Below are positions 1 to 6,759 of a stretch of 15,930 nucleotides of DNA, one piece after another. This DNA comes from an uncultured Alphaproteobacteria bacterium. GTDB lineage: Bacteria; Pseudomonadota; Alphaproteobacteria; Micavibrionales; Micavibrionaceae. The stretch lies in assembly GCA_946481105.1 (NCBI GenBank), contig CAMLMM010000045.1, forward strand, positions 1 to 15,930. Direction: 5' to 3'. The translations under genes were made by a program, and so were the position numbers. The notes beneath the pieces were generated by a model, which saw nothing but the letters and a program-made list of their open reading frames with translations, did no database searches and was not told where the DNA came from. Every line of letters begins with the position of its first letter. Within the stretch, counting starts at the first letter, position 1.

Positions 1-647
1 TATGCTTTGGTGCCTTGATGCAGGTGTTAGGTGGTAACGGTGGTGCTGGAGAAGGGCACGTCCATTTTGGTGAAAATCATACAGGTGACTTCACGAATGC
101 CGCAAAAAGCTTTGTAAGCGGAAACTTTGGGAGCAACTATAAACTGGGTGGGGGCCACTTGGGGGTCACAGCTCCTGACGACATGAAAAATTGCGGTCTC
201 ATGAAAGCCATGTGGAATGAAGCCAAATGCGCGAATGCCGAAGTTGGAAATATTATGTCCCTGAAGGATTTCAGTGCGACTGATACACGTAAATTTCCGG
301 AGCCTGCCTGTACAACCAACACTGGTGCTGCAAAAACAGTCTGGGAAAAATCTATAGATACCATGAAAACTTACGGGGCTATCTATAATAAAAAAGGCGG
401 TGGGGAGCCTGCAACCGGCGACTTTGATGTAATGAATATTTTCTGGGGTGTGACCGCACCACTCAGCATGACTCCAACCCCGACCCAGACCCAGCCAAAA
501 TGTAGCGGCCCGATTAAAACAGGCGTTCTGCTGTCAGGGGATGATCCGGAAGTTGTCTGCCCAAACCCTGGCTGCTCACCGACAGGTGGCAAAAACCCGA
601 AATGCTGTCAGACTGGCTCTACATCCGGGTCAACCTGCACCCCGTGA
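1..647 (+). CDS. 3' end of an unrecognised Cys-rich, probably exported protein (partial)
   Basis: The reading frame is open through the left edge of the window (first whole codon at 3) and stops with TGA at 645-647, so this is the C-terminal ~215 residues of a longer protein. A TTG at 15 and an ATG at 18 lack a ribosome binding site and are unlikely starts. The visible part is Gly-rich at first (GGNGGAGEG) and then has a Thr/Pro/Gln stretch (TPTPTQTQP) that looks like a linker. The Cys-rich tail includes PNPGCSPTGG and NPKCCQT. About ten cysteines are spread over the fragment, a pattern usual for disulfide-bonded proteins outside the cytoplasm. I do not recognise a family. An intrinsic terminator follows 30 nt after the stop. 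Coding status is supported by the long open frame and the terminator placement; function is unknown. Confidence 0.7.
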   Translation, partial: CFGALMQVLGGNGGAGEGHVHFGENHTGDFTNAAKSFVSGNFGSNYKLGGGHLGVTAPDDMKNCGLMKAMWNEAKCANAEVGNIMSLKDFSATDTRKFPEPACTTNTGAAKTVWEKSIDTMKTYGAIYNKKGGGEPATGDFDVMNIFWGVTAPLSMTPTPTQTQPKCSGPIKTGVLLSGDDPEVVCPNPGCSPTGGKNPKCCQTGSTSGSTCTP

Positions 648-661
648 CCTGACGGATAACC

Positions 662-690
662 TTGGCTTTTTACCGCTCAGGCCCTATAAA
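662..690 (+). promoter_or_regulatory. candidate sigma-70-type promoter for waaA-lpxK-lpxL, inside the terminator
   Basis: A TTGGCT -35-like hexamer (662-667; 4 of 6 to TTGACA) is followed after exactly 17 nt by TATAAA (685-690; 5 of 6 to TATAAT). The -10 box covers the hairpin loop and adjoining stem bases of the terminator. A start about 7 nt downstream (near 697) would give waaA a leader of about 30 nt and would drop the 5' arm of the hairpin, so the new transcript would escape termination. The boxes are read directly from sequence; promoter activity is inferred. Confidence 0.45.
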
Positions 691-707
691 GGGCCTGAAG
701 CTTTTTT
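677..707 (+). terminator. Rho-independent terminator after the left-edge gene
   Basis: A perfect 9-bp inverted repeat (677-685 with 690-698) has a 4-nt ATAA loop and a GC-rich stem (CAGGCCCT/AGGGCCTG). A run of six T follows at 702-707. It begins 30 nt after the upstream stop codon and ends 19 nt before the waaA start, so it separates the left-edge gene from the lipid A operon. Confidence 0.85.
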
Positions 708-726
708 GAGGATCGTGACGTAAGGA

Positions 727-2031
727 ATGCCGTTATTCTGGCTCTATAAAAAAACCATGACTTTTGGCAAGCCCGTTATCCATGGGCTGATACAAAGCCG
801 CCTGAAAAAAGGCAAGGAAGACCCGGAACGGGTTGAGGAACGCTTTGGCCGGACAACGCGCCTGCGTCCTGAGGGGCCGCTGCTATGGATACATGTTGCC
901 AGCGTTGGCGAGGCTCAATCCATCCTTATTCTCGTCGACATGTTCCTGAAACAAAATCCGGACGCCCATGTCATGGTCACGTCGATTACTACGACGTCGG
1001 CAGCCCTGCTGGAATCCCGCTTACCAGATCGCGCCTTCCACCAATACCTGCCGGTCGACCGCCCCAAATGGGTGCGCCGTTTCCTGGACCATTGGCAACC
1101 GACAATTATCTTATGGGCGGAATCAGAACTCTGGCCTGCTCTGCTGGCTGAAATCGGCAAACGACATTTACCGATGGCCCTTGTAAATGCGCGCATGTCG
1201 CCCCGCTCATTCCGCAACTGGTCCCGCGCGCGGCCGCTGGCAGAATCCATTCTCAAAAGTTTTACGGTTATCCTGACCCAGACGGATACCGACCGCGACT
1301 ATTATATGCGCCTCGGCGGCCGCAGCGTGGTCACAACTGGTAATATCAAATTCGCGGCACAGCCATTACCCGCCGAGACAACCCAGCTTGACCAGCTAAA
1401 GGCCGCTATCGGAAACCGCCCCTGCTGGGTATATGCCAGCACCCATGATGGCGAAGAAGAACTGGCCCTTGAAACCCATGCCGCCCTAACCGCTACTTTC
1501 CCTGACCTGCTGACGATTATTATTCCACGCCATCCCGAACGCCGGAACGATATTTTCAATATTCTTGATAACGCGCGTATTCCTTATATGTTTCGCGGTA
1601 TTAACAAAGCGCCCCCTACCGAAACCACGCAAATATACGTGGCCGATACGCTGGGTGAATTGGGCCTGTTTTACCGCCTCTCCCCAATCGCTTGCATCGG
1701 CCGAAGCTTCAGTCGCGATGGCGGCGGCGGGCATAACCCCCTGGAAGCCACACTCCTCAATGCCGCAGTTCTTCATGGCCCGCATGTCCAGAATTTGCAG
1801 GAGATTTATGCCGCCATGGATGCAGCAGGGGCGGCCTTGAAACTGGGCACTCCTAACGATCTGGTTCCTGTATTACGTGAACTTCTGAGCAATAATATCG
1901 CGCTTAAAAATCTTCAGCAAAAAGGATATGATTACGCGCATAGCCACACCAACGTGCTGAATAAAGTGATTGAAGAACTTGAACCGCTGTTCCTGTTGGC
2001 CAGCTTACCCCTGCTGAAAGGCCTTGCATGA
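727..2031 (+). CDS. waaA: 3-deoxy-D-manno-octulosonic acid (Kdo) transferase
   Basis: This glycosyltransferase of family GT30 transfers Kdo from CMP-Kdo to the lipid A precursor at the inner face of the cytoplasmic membrane. The 434-residue length matches the family. The hydrophobic N-terminus and the VEERFG segment (36-41) are typical. The HVASVGE motif (56-62) carries the conserved catalytic Glu of the family (E62). In the C-terminal domain RHPER (268-272), DTLGELGLFY (307-316) and GRSF...GGHNPLE (325-340) match the CMP-Kdo-binding region. It is the first gene of an operon and its stop overlaps lpxK by ATGA. The start is odd: AAGGA abuts the ATG with no spacer and an in-frame TAA lies at 721-723, so no upstream start is possible. 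An internal ATG at 757 also lacks a good site. Whether one or two Kdo residues are added cannot be told. Confidence 0.96.
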   Translation: MPLFWLYKKTMTFGKPVIHGLIQSRLKKGKEDPERVEERFGRTTRLRPEGPLLWIHVASVGEAQSILILVDMFLKQNPDAHVMVTSITTTSAALLESRLPDRAFHQYLPVDRPKWVRRFLDHWQPTIILWAESELWPALLAEIGKRHLPMALVNARMSPRSFRNWSRARPLAESILKSFTVILTQTDTDRDYYMRLGGRSVVTTGNIKFAAQPLPAETTQLDQLKAAIGNRPCWVYASTHDGEEELALETHAALTATFPDLLTIIIPRHPERRNDIFNILDNARIPYMFRGINKAPPTETTQIYVADTLGELGLFYRLSPIACIGRSFSRDGGGGHNPLEATLLNAAVLHGPHVQNLQEIYAAMDAAGAALKLGTPNDLVPVLRELLSNNIALKNLQQKGYDYAHSHTNVLNKVIEELEPLFLLASLPLLKGLA

Positions 2032-3029
2032 AAGCCCCTGCATTCTGGTACCCTCCCGCTAATGCAGATAAATCCAGCCTGTGTGCCACAGCGCTGACCC
2101 CGCTTGCCTGCGCCTATACAAAGATTGGCCGCTGGCACCGCGCACGTTCCACGCCACGTAATGTCAAAGCTCCGGTTATATGCCTTGGCAATCTGGTGGC
2201 AGGTGGCAGTGGCAAAACCCCTACTGCCATTTCACTGATAAAGCTTCTGCGCGATAAAAATATATTTCTCTCTCCCGCCTTTGTCACACGCGGATATAAA
2301 GGCAAGGTTGAAGGCCCGGAGCTGGTCGATGATACCAACAGCCCCACCTTCTGGGGGGATGAAGCGCTTCTTTTGCATCGTGCTGCACCGACCTATGTCG
2401 CCCATAACCGTTACGCCGGGGCCGAACTGGCTGTTTTCAACGGGGCGGATGCCATCATTCTTGATGACGGGCTACAGCATTACGGCATTGCTAAAAACAT
2501 CACTTTCTGTGTGATTGACGGCTTAATGGGATTTGGCAACGGCCATGTTATTCCTGCGGGCCCTTTGCGTCAGCCAATGACCGATGGGTTTGCGCGAATT
2601 GATGCGTTTATCTTGATTGGCGATGATACGCATAATATCCGGCAGCAGCTCCCCTCCGGCAAACCGGTTTTTACCGCCCGCGTGAAAATACGCGAACCGC
2701 TTGAACTCGCCGCCACACCCTATATTGCCTTCTGCGGCATCGGCTACCCCGAAAAATTCCGCCACACGATTGCAGAAGCCGGAGTCCAGCTGGCAGGCTG
2801 GCACCCGTTTCCAGACCACCATGCCTACACCGTCGCCGATATGAGCCGGCTGGTGAATGACGCTCTGACCAATAAAGCGCGTCTGCTGACCACAGAAAAA
2901 GACTATGTCCGCCTGCCGGATTTCACACAAAAATCCATGATTGACGTCCTGCCAATTGATATAGTTTTTGATGAAACAGACAAATTGATCGATTTCATTC
3001 GCACCTGCATTCCCGCCGCTTCAAAATGA
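2028..3029 (+). CDS. lpxK: tetraacyldisaccharide 4'-kinase (lipid A 4'-kinase)
   Basis: LpxK phosphorylates the 4' position of the lipid A disaccharide precursor to form lipid IVA, using ATP, at the cytoplasmic membrane. The 333-residue protein has the family's Walker A loop GNLVAGGSGKTPT (54-66), the RGY...G segment (88-92) and the DDGLQH motif (146-151), followed by NGHVIPAGPLRQP (171-183). An N-terminal amphipathic segment typical of LpxK is present. The start is supported by AAAGG six nt upstream (2017-2021) and by the 4-nt ATGA overlap with waaA, so translation is probably coupled. It also overlaps the next gene by ATGA. Biochemically LpxK acts before WaaA in the pathway, although it lies downstream of it here. 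Confidence 0.96.
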   Translation: MKAPAFWYPPANADKSSLCATALTPLACAYTKIGRWHRARSTPRNVKAPVICLGNLVAGGSGKTPTAISLIKLLRDKNIFLSPAFVTRGYKGKVEGPELVDDTNSPTFWGDEALLLHRAAPTYVAHNRYAGAELAVFNGADAIILDDGLQHYGIAKNITFCVIDGLMGFGNGHVIPAGPLRQPMTDGFARIDAFILIGDDTHNIRQQLPSGKPVFTARVKIREPLELAATPYIAFCGIGYPEKFRHTIAEAGVQLAGWHPFPDHHAYTVADMSRLVNDALTNKARLLTTEKDYVRLPDFTQKSMIDVLPIDIVFDETDKLIDFIRTCIPAASK

Positions 3030-3874
3030 AGAAATTCCGTTACATTATTGAAGCCATTCTTGTCCGCACACTGATTGCCCTGTTCGGTTGCCTATCCCCT
3101 GCCCGTGCTTCGGCTCTCGGCGGCTTTCTTGGGCGTTCGATAGGTCCGCACCTGGCCGTATCACGTAAAAAGGCTGCACGGCATATCATGGCTAGCCTTA
3201 ATACCTCCCCTGCTGCTACTCGCGAGATCATACGCGCCATGTGGGATAATTTGGGCCGGACGTTTGCTGAATACCCGCACCTGCATACGATTACCTCACA
3301 ATATACAACTATCAGCGGCATTGAACATATTGATTCGATCCTCAAGAATAATGGTCCTGCCATATTCTTTTCGGGACACTTGGCTAATTGGGAAGCTGCA
3401 GGAGCATCCATCCGCCGTTTCGGTGTCAACGTCGACCTGATATACCGTGCCCCTAATAACCCTTATGTCCGTGATGTTTTGGATCATTACCGCAGCATGG
3501 GCGGTGAATTACGCACCTATCCAAAATCAGCGAGCGGCATGCGTCAGGTAATGATGGCTCTCAAGGAAGGACGCCGTATCGGCATCCTAATCGACCAGAA
3601 ATATAATCAAGGGGTCGAAGCCGATTTTTTTGGCCAACCGGCTATGACAAGTCTCTCCTTTATTCAACTGGCCCGCAAATTCAATTGCCCGCTGATCCCG
3701 ACGCGTGTCGAACGCCTGCCCCATGCGCATTTTCATGTAACTTTCTATCCGCCGCTTGACACCAGCAGAGATGACTCAGCATTGCTGCGTGAGGCGCATG
3801 ACATGCTCGAGAGCTGGATACGCCATAAGCCGGGTCACTGGCTTTGGCTGCATAAACGCTGGAAAAATACCTAA
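3026..3874 (+). CDS. LpxL/HtrB-type lipid A secondary acyltransferase
   Basis: This is a member of the lysophospholipid acyltransferase superfamily (lipid A lauroyl/myristoyl transferase group). These enzymes add a secondary acyl chain from acyl-ACP to Kdo-lipid A at the inner membrane. The 282 residues include an N-terminal hydrophobic anchor (about 8-24) and the catalytic H-x4-E motif HLANWE with H118 and E123. A later IDQKYNQG segment (about 189-196) and a C-terminal WLWLHKRWK (near 270-278) match the family. It overlaps lpxK by ATGA and has no separate ribosome binding site, so it is probably translationally coupled. Its TAA stop overlaps the stop of the opposite-strand phosphatase by 3 nt. 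It could equally be named lpxL, htrB or lpxM; chain length and position specificity cannot be read from sequence. Confidence 0.9.
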   Translation: MKKFRYIIEAILVRTLIALFGCLSPARASALGGFLGRSIGPHLAVSRKKAARHIMASLNTSPAATREIIRAMWDNLGRTFAEYPHLHTITSQYTTISGIEHIDSILKNNGPAIFFSGHLANWEAAGASIRRFGVNVDLIYRAPNNPYVRDVLDHYRSMGGELRTYPKSASGMRQVMMALKEGRRIGILIDQKYNQGVEADFFGQPAMTSLSFIQLARKFNCPLIPTRVERLPHAHFHVTFYPPLDTSRDDSALLREAHDMLESWIRHKPGHWLWLHKRWKNT

Positions 3875-4533
3875 AGCCCCAGTTTGGGTAATCCTTTGGC
3901 ATAAGGAATATTTTGCGACCAGCCTGCCACCTCCCTGTCATAAGACAAAGTAAGCCGTGACATATAGGAAAAACTGGGTACCTGCGCATCTTTTCGGTCA
4001 CAAAAAACGTCAATCAGCCGCTGTCCCTTGGCTTCGGCATAAGCTGCCATGATAACCCCGCCATGCGAAAAAACGGCAATATCTGTGATGGCAGGATCGA
4101 CTGTTTCAATAACCTGATTCAATGTATCGGCAACACGCGTCTGAAACATGGACATGGATTCACCATTTTGTGGGGCGTTATTCCACATGTCATCCAGATA
4201 AGCCCGGCACGCGGGATCATTTTTAACTTCCCTGTGACACCGCCCTTCCATGATACCGTATTGCTGCTCGCGGAAACCGCTATTAACGATGACCTGCGGT
4301 AAATGCACAACGTGCCGCCCCACTCCTTCGCATGTCATCTGCGCCCGTGGATAATCGGATGTCAACCACAACGACGTACGCGGATCTGCGGGCAAAACAG
4401 AGGCCAGTTGGTTAAACATCTGCGCCGTACGGTCCGATGAGATATCAATCTCAATATCGCGTCCATACCAGATACCATCAGGATTGATGACGGGTACATG
4501 CCGCACAAAGTGAAACCGGATAAGTGAACTCAT
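3871..4533 (-). CDS. histidine phosphatase family protein (phosphoglycerate mutase-like)
   Basis: This 220-residue protein belongs to the histidine phosphatase (branch 1) superfamily, which forms a phosphohistidine intermediate. FVRHVPV (9-15) holds the nucleophilic His H12; the third position of the usual RHG motif is Val here. SDYPRAQMT (59-67) matches the family's S-x3-RAxxT segment, E89 in FREQQYG is the likely acid/base residue, and FSHGG (155-159) holds the second His, H157. I chose the ATG at 4531-4533 because the family fold starts just before FVRH; a longer upstream open frame has no homology. No strong ribosome binding site is visible. The substrate is unknown: such proteins include cobalamin-pathway, sugar-phosphate and protein phosphatases. 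It is convergent with the acyltransferase gene and their stop codons overlap. Confidence 0.85.
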   Translation of the reverse strand: MSSLIRFHFVRHVPVINPDGIWYGRDIEIDISSDRTAQMFNQLASVLPADPRTSLWLTSDYPRAQMTCEGVGRHVVHLPQVIVNSGFREQQYGIMEGRCHREVKNDPACRAYLDDMWNNAPQNGESMSMFQTRVADTLNQVIETVDPAITDIAVFSHGGVIMAAYAEAKGQRLIDVFCDRKDAQVPSFSYMSRLTLSYDREVAGWSQNIPYAKGLPKLGL

Positions 4534-4578
4534 ATCGTATCTAACCAGCAAATGGCGGCAAATTGCAAGAAAATGTAA

Positions 4579-4608
4579 AGAAATTGGCGGCCCGAAAGCC
4601 GCCAACTC
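4579..4608 (-). terminator. intrinsic terminator after the small lipoprotein gene
   Basis: An inverted repeat TTGGCGGC (4584-4591) with GCCGCCAA (4598-4605) encloses a 6-nt loop. Read on the minus strand it lies about 20 nt past the lipoprotein stop and is followed by AATTTCTTT, a moderately T-rich tail. There is no comparable T-run on the plus strand. It separates the lipoprotein gene from the phosphatase gene on the same strand. Confidence 0.6.
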
Positions 4609-4625
4609 CGTATTCTCTCTAAAAA

Positions 4626-4868
4626 TTACTTGCTGGCTGGCTTGCACATCATAGGCTGGCCTTTATCACCACCCATTTTGTTACAGCAGCAGCTTCCTTT
4701 GCCATCCATTTTCATGGTGCTGCATTGCTTGCCACATTCCATTTTTTCGCAACATGGGCACGACATGGAATGGCCGCCGGATGGGGCCATCGTGCTACAT
4801 GCTGACAAGAATAAAATAGCGGAAAGCGATAAAAAGGAACGAAGTCCACTTGCTTTGAATGCAGTCAT
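4626..4868 (-). CDS. small Cys/Met-rich lipoprotein, putative metal-binding
   Basis: This 80-residue protein has a positively charged N-terminus, a hydrophobic segment (about 11-22) and the lipobox LSAC (21-24), so lipidation at C24 is expected. The mature part is only 57 residues and contains ten cysteines including C24 (C37, C39, C40, C45, C49, C60-C62, C75) and eight methionines. The motifs CPCC and CCC and the Met-x-Met pairs suggest soft-metal binding, most likely Cu(I), but this is inferred from composition. The start has a strong AAGGAG site seven nt upstream (4876-4881). A terminator follows. The upstream same-strand gene also encodes an exported Cys/His protein, which supports a shared metal-handling role. 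I do not recognise a named family. Confidence 0.8.
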   Translation of the reverse strand: MTAFKASGLRSFLSLSAILFLSACSTMAPSGGHSMSCPCCEKMECGKQCSTMKMDGKGSCCCNKMGGDKGQPMMCKPASK

Positions 4869-4940
4869 TTTAAATCTCCTTATTGAATATGACTGTTGAA
4901 AAAACTATGCCTGTAAAAAGCAAAGAAATAAGTAATAAAA

Positions 4941-5306
4941 CTAGATAAGGATTTTTGGGGGGTGGAATACTGAATATAATGGCGCTTCGGGGATATTATC
5001 CTGCTCAACAGGAAACCGTTGAATTTCAATTTTGCGGGCATGGACTGCGACTATAATATCCGCCTCTAAACCAGATAGACAACATGCCTTACAATTCATG
5101 CCCCCTGATTTTGCCGGGATGTGGCTTTTATTCGCGTCCGTTTTTTCTGGCATATCATGGCAAGTTGCCATGCCCATGGTTTTGGCTGCTACTTTCGTGA
5201 ATATGCTCATATCTTCACCAAAGCCATGCGCCGCAGCACAATAACCCTGAATAAGAAAGACACCTAGAAAGATAATTCCCAGAAAGCGCATGGTGTTTTT
5301 TAACAT
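4941..5306 (-). CDS. small exported Cys/His protein, putative metal-associated
   Basis: The protein is 121 residues from the ATG at 5304-5306. A Sec signal peptide is clear (LGIIFLGVFLIQG core, Ala-rich cleavage region near CAAAHG). The mature part has TCHDMPEK and MNCKACC motifs, two further His/Met clusters, and a C-terminal Pro-rich end (PLYSVFHPPK). This layout recalls short exported proteins of the CopL/DUF2946 kind found near copper genes, but the resemblance is in pattern only. The start is uncertain: an ATG at 5289-5291 gives the cleanest signal peptide, and a GTG at 5331-5333 overlaps the upstream TAG stop as TAGTG. None has a good ribosome binding site, so coupling to the upstream gene is likely. 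It is probably co-transcribed with the genes on either side. Confidence 0.7.
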   Translation of the reverse strand: MLKNTMRFLGIIFLGVFLIQGYCAAAHGFGEDMSIFTKVAAKTMGMATCHDMPEKTDANKSHIPAKSGGMNCKACCLSGLEADIIVAVHARKIEIQRFPVEQDNIPEAPLYSVFHPPKILI

Positions 5307-5332
5307 AAAATAAAAAGCATAACAAGCTGCCA

Positions 5333-5941
5333 CTATTTCTGCGCGGCCTCATTTTCCGCGTTCTTCAATTCATTCCGCAAATTTTCAAGTTGCTCCCGAT
5401 ATGCTTTGGCGTTCCCGTAATCAACAAAATTACGATAGCGCCTATGCGCCCCTTTAACACGCAGCGCATGCTTAATAGGACACCAATATTGTTCCGTACG
5501 TGATGCGATTTCCCGGGCGTAGGCAAGCAATCCGTTACCATAGGAGCAATAAGCGCAATTCAACTTCTCTATACCATTCAAATAGGCCAGGCGCGCGCGG
5601 TCGAAAATAATAAAATCTTTGCGTCTTACTTTGGGAATGCCATATGCAGAAAAACAGATCGCTTGATAAAGGGAAAGGAAAACGTCCAGCAGAAGAAGGG
5701 GTACAATTAAGACATAGATAAACGGGGCAGTCAGAATAATAAGAAGCCGCGTATCCAGTATATATTTCAACAATCTGGTTTTTAATTCTTTTTGCTGCCG
5801 CAGGATGTTTTCTTCAAAAATAATGCGGCCATTCTCAATTCTCCCCTGTAACTCGCCTCGAGCCTCCATAAATTCGGCTTCCAGCTGATTTTCCAGATTT
5901 CTTATTTTATCAATAAGTTCATTTATATTTTGTGTACCCAT
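5333..5941 (-). CDS. membrane protein with N-terminal coiled coil and CxxC...CxxxH motif, function unknown
   Basis: The 202 residues divide into a charged heptad-like N-terminal helix (about 5-60), a long hydrophobic segment (about 66-95, one or two membrane spans), and a soluble domain. The soluble domain carries CAYC (129-132), GNGLLAYAREIASRTEQYW (136-153) and CPIKH (154-158). It ends in a Glu/Asn-rich helix. The spacing CxxC-x21-CxxxH could form a zinc or iron-sulfur site. I have the impression of a conserved hypothetical family with this Cys/Trp signature, but I know no function. AGGGA lies four nt before the ATG. It is the first gene of a minus-strand group with the exported Cys/His protein; the downstream GTG option overlaps its stop. 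It is divergent from endonuclease V across 113 nt. Confidence 0.8.
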   Translation of the reverse strand: MGTQNINELIDKIRNLENQLEAEFMEARGELQGRIENGRIIFEENILRQQKELKTRLLKYILDTRLLIILTAPFIYVLIVPLLLLDVFLSLYQAICFSAYGIPKVRRKDFIIFDRARLAYLNGIEKLNCAYCSYGNGLLAYAREIASRTEQYWCPIKHALRVKGAHRRYRNFVDYGNAKAYREQLENLRNELKNAENEAAQK

Positions 5942-6020
5942 AACATCCCTGCCTTACACTTACGTGCATAAACTCCTGCCCAATAAGAATCAAGCCTACC
6001 CACCAACCTATGGGATTTAA

Positions 6021-6050
6021 TGGAAATCAACTTTATTAGTCTTATATAAT
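6021..6050 (+). promoter_or_regulatory. candidate promoter for endonuclease V, leaderless layout
   Basis: A perfect TATAAT (6045-6050) lies only four nt before the ATG of the endonuclease V gene. TGGAAA (6021-6026, 4 of 6 to TTGACA) is 18 nt upstream. A start about 6-7 nt after the -10 would fall on or next to the start codon, which suggests a leaderless transcript. No ribosome binding site is present before the ATG, consistent with this. Confidence 0.45.
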
Positions 6051-6054
6051 TTAA

Positions 6055-6708
6055 ATGAATTTTGAACATCCCTTTTCTCCGCAAGATGCCATCCGGATAC
6101 AGAATGAATTGCGTAACCTCGTCCGTATTGGGGATGATTTTGGTGCAATCAATACCATTGCCGGAATTGATGTTGGCTACGATATCAACACCAATCAAAG
6201 CCGCGGCGCGTTGGTCCTCATTGATACTGCCACGCTGCAGCCCCTGGCCCAATATACGGCACTGGACCCTACACCTTTTCCCTATATTCCCGGTCTTTTA
6301 TCGTTTCGTGAAGCGCCAGTGATTTTAAAATTGCTGGAACAATTGCCATCGCCACCTGACCTGCTGATGACTGATGGACAGGGAATTGCCCATCCGCGTC
6401 GCCTGGGCATTGCCGCACATATGGGCGTAATAACCGGACTTCCTGCTATCGGTGTCGCCAAGTCACTTCTCTGCGGAACCTATACTGCCCCCGGCCCAAT
6501 ACGCGGCGCACAGTCCCCTCTCACCCACAAGGGCGAACATATTGGCACGGTACTCCGCAGCCGGAATAATGTTAAACCGCTTTTTGTTTCGCCAGGCCAC
6601 CGTGTCAGCCATGAAAGCGCTGTGAGCATTACACTGCAATGCCTGACCAAATACCGGTTGCCGGAACCAACGCGACTCGCCGATAAATTAAGCAAAATCG
6701 TCAAATAA
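6055..6708 (+). CDS. nfi: endonuclease V (deoxyinosine-specific DNA repair nuclease)
   Basis: Endonuclease V cuts the second phosphodiester bond 3' to deoxyinosine in DNA and starts repair of deaminated adenine; homologues also act on inosine in RNA. The 217 residues match the family length. IAGIDVGY (35-42) carries the metal-binding Asp D39. YIPGLLSFRE (77-86) holds the wedge-type PYIPG segment and E86. DGQGIAHPRRLGIA (107-120) carries D107. GVAKSLLCG (133-141) and GHRVS (181-185) near the end are also conserved. The start agrees with the N-terminus of known family members. There is no ribosome binding site, and a -10 box is almost touching the ATG. The gene is convergent with the alginate lyase gene; a hairpin lies between. 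Confidence 0.95.
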   Translation: MNFEHPFSPQDAIRIQNELRNLVRIGDDFGAINTIAGIDVGYDINTNQSRGALVLIDTATLQPLAQYTALDPTPFPYIPGLLSFREAPVILKLLEQLPSPPDLLMTDGQGIAHPRRLGIAAHMGVITGLPAIGVAKSLLCGTYTAPGPIRGAQSPLTHKGEHIGTVLRSRNNVKPLFVSPGHRVSHESAVSITLQCLTKYRLPEPTRLADKLSKIVK

Positions 6709-6737
6709 AGAACAGCCCTACCAGACTGGCAGGGCTG
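6706..6737 (-). terminator. intrinsic terminator of the alginate lyase gene
   Basis: CAGCCCT (6713-6719) pairs with AGGGCTG (6731-6737). Two more C-G pairs lie beyond one mismatch, and the loop is AGACT. On the minus strand the hairpin starts 23 nt after the lyase stop and is followed by TTCTTTATTT. The plus strand lacks a T-run, so it serves mainly the minus-strand gene. Confidence 0.65.
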
Positions 6738-6759
6738 CTCAAAAGAATTTGACAGGAGA

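Noticed and set aside
541..723. 60-codon plus-strand frame overlapping the end of the left gene and the terminator
   Set aside because: It runs through the intrinsic terminator, overlaps the Cys-rich gene in another frame and looks like no protein.
2523..2930. 135-codon minus-strand frame within lpxK
   Set aside because: Antisense shadow of a well-conserved gene, with no ribosome binding site and no recognisable motifs.
4534..4647. 38-residue extension of the histidine phosphatase
   Set aside because: It would run through the terminator hairpin of the lipoprotein gene into that gene's 3' end and has no family match.
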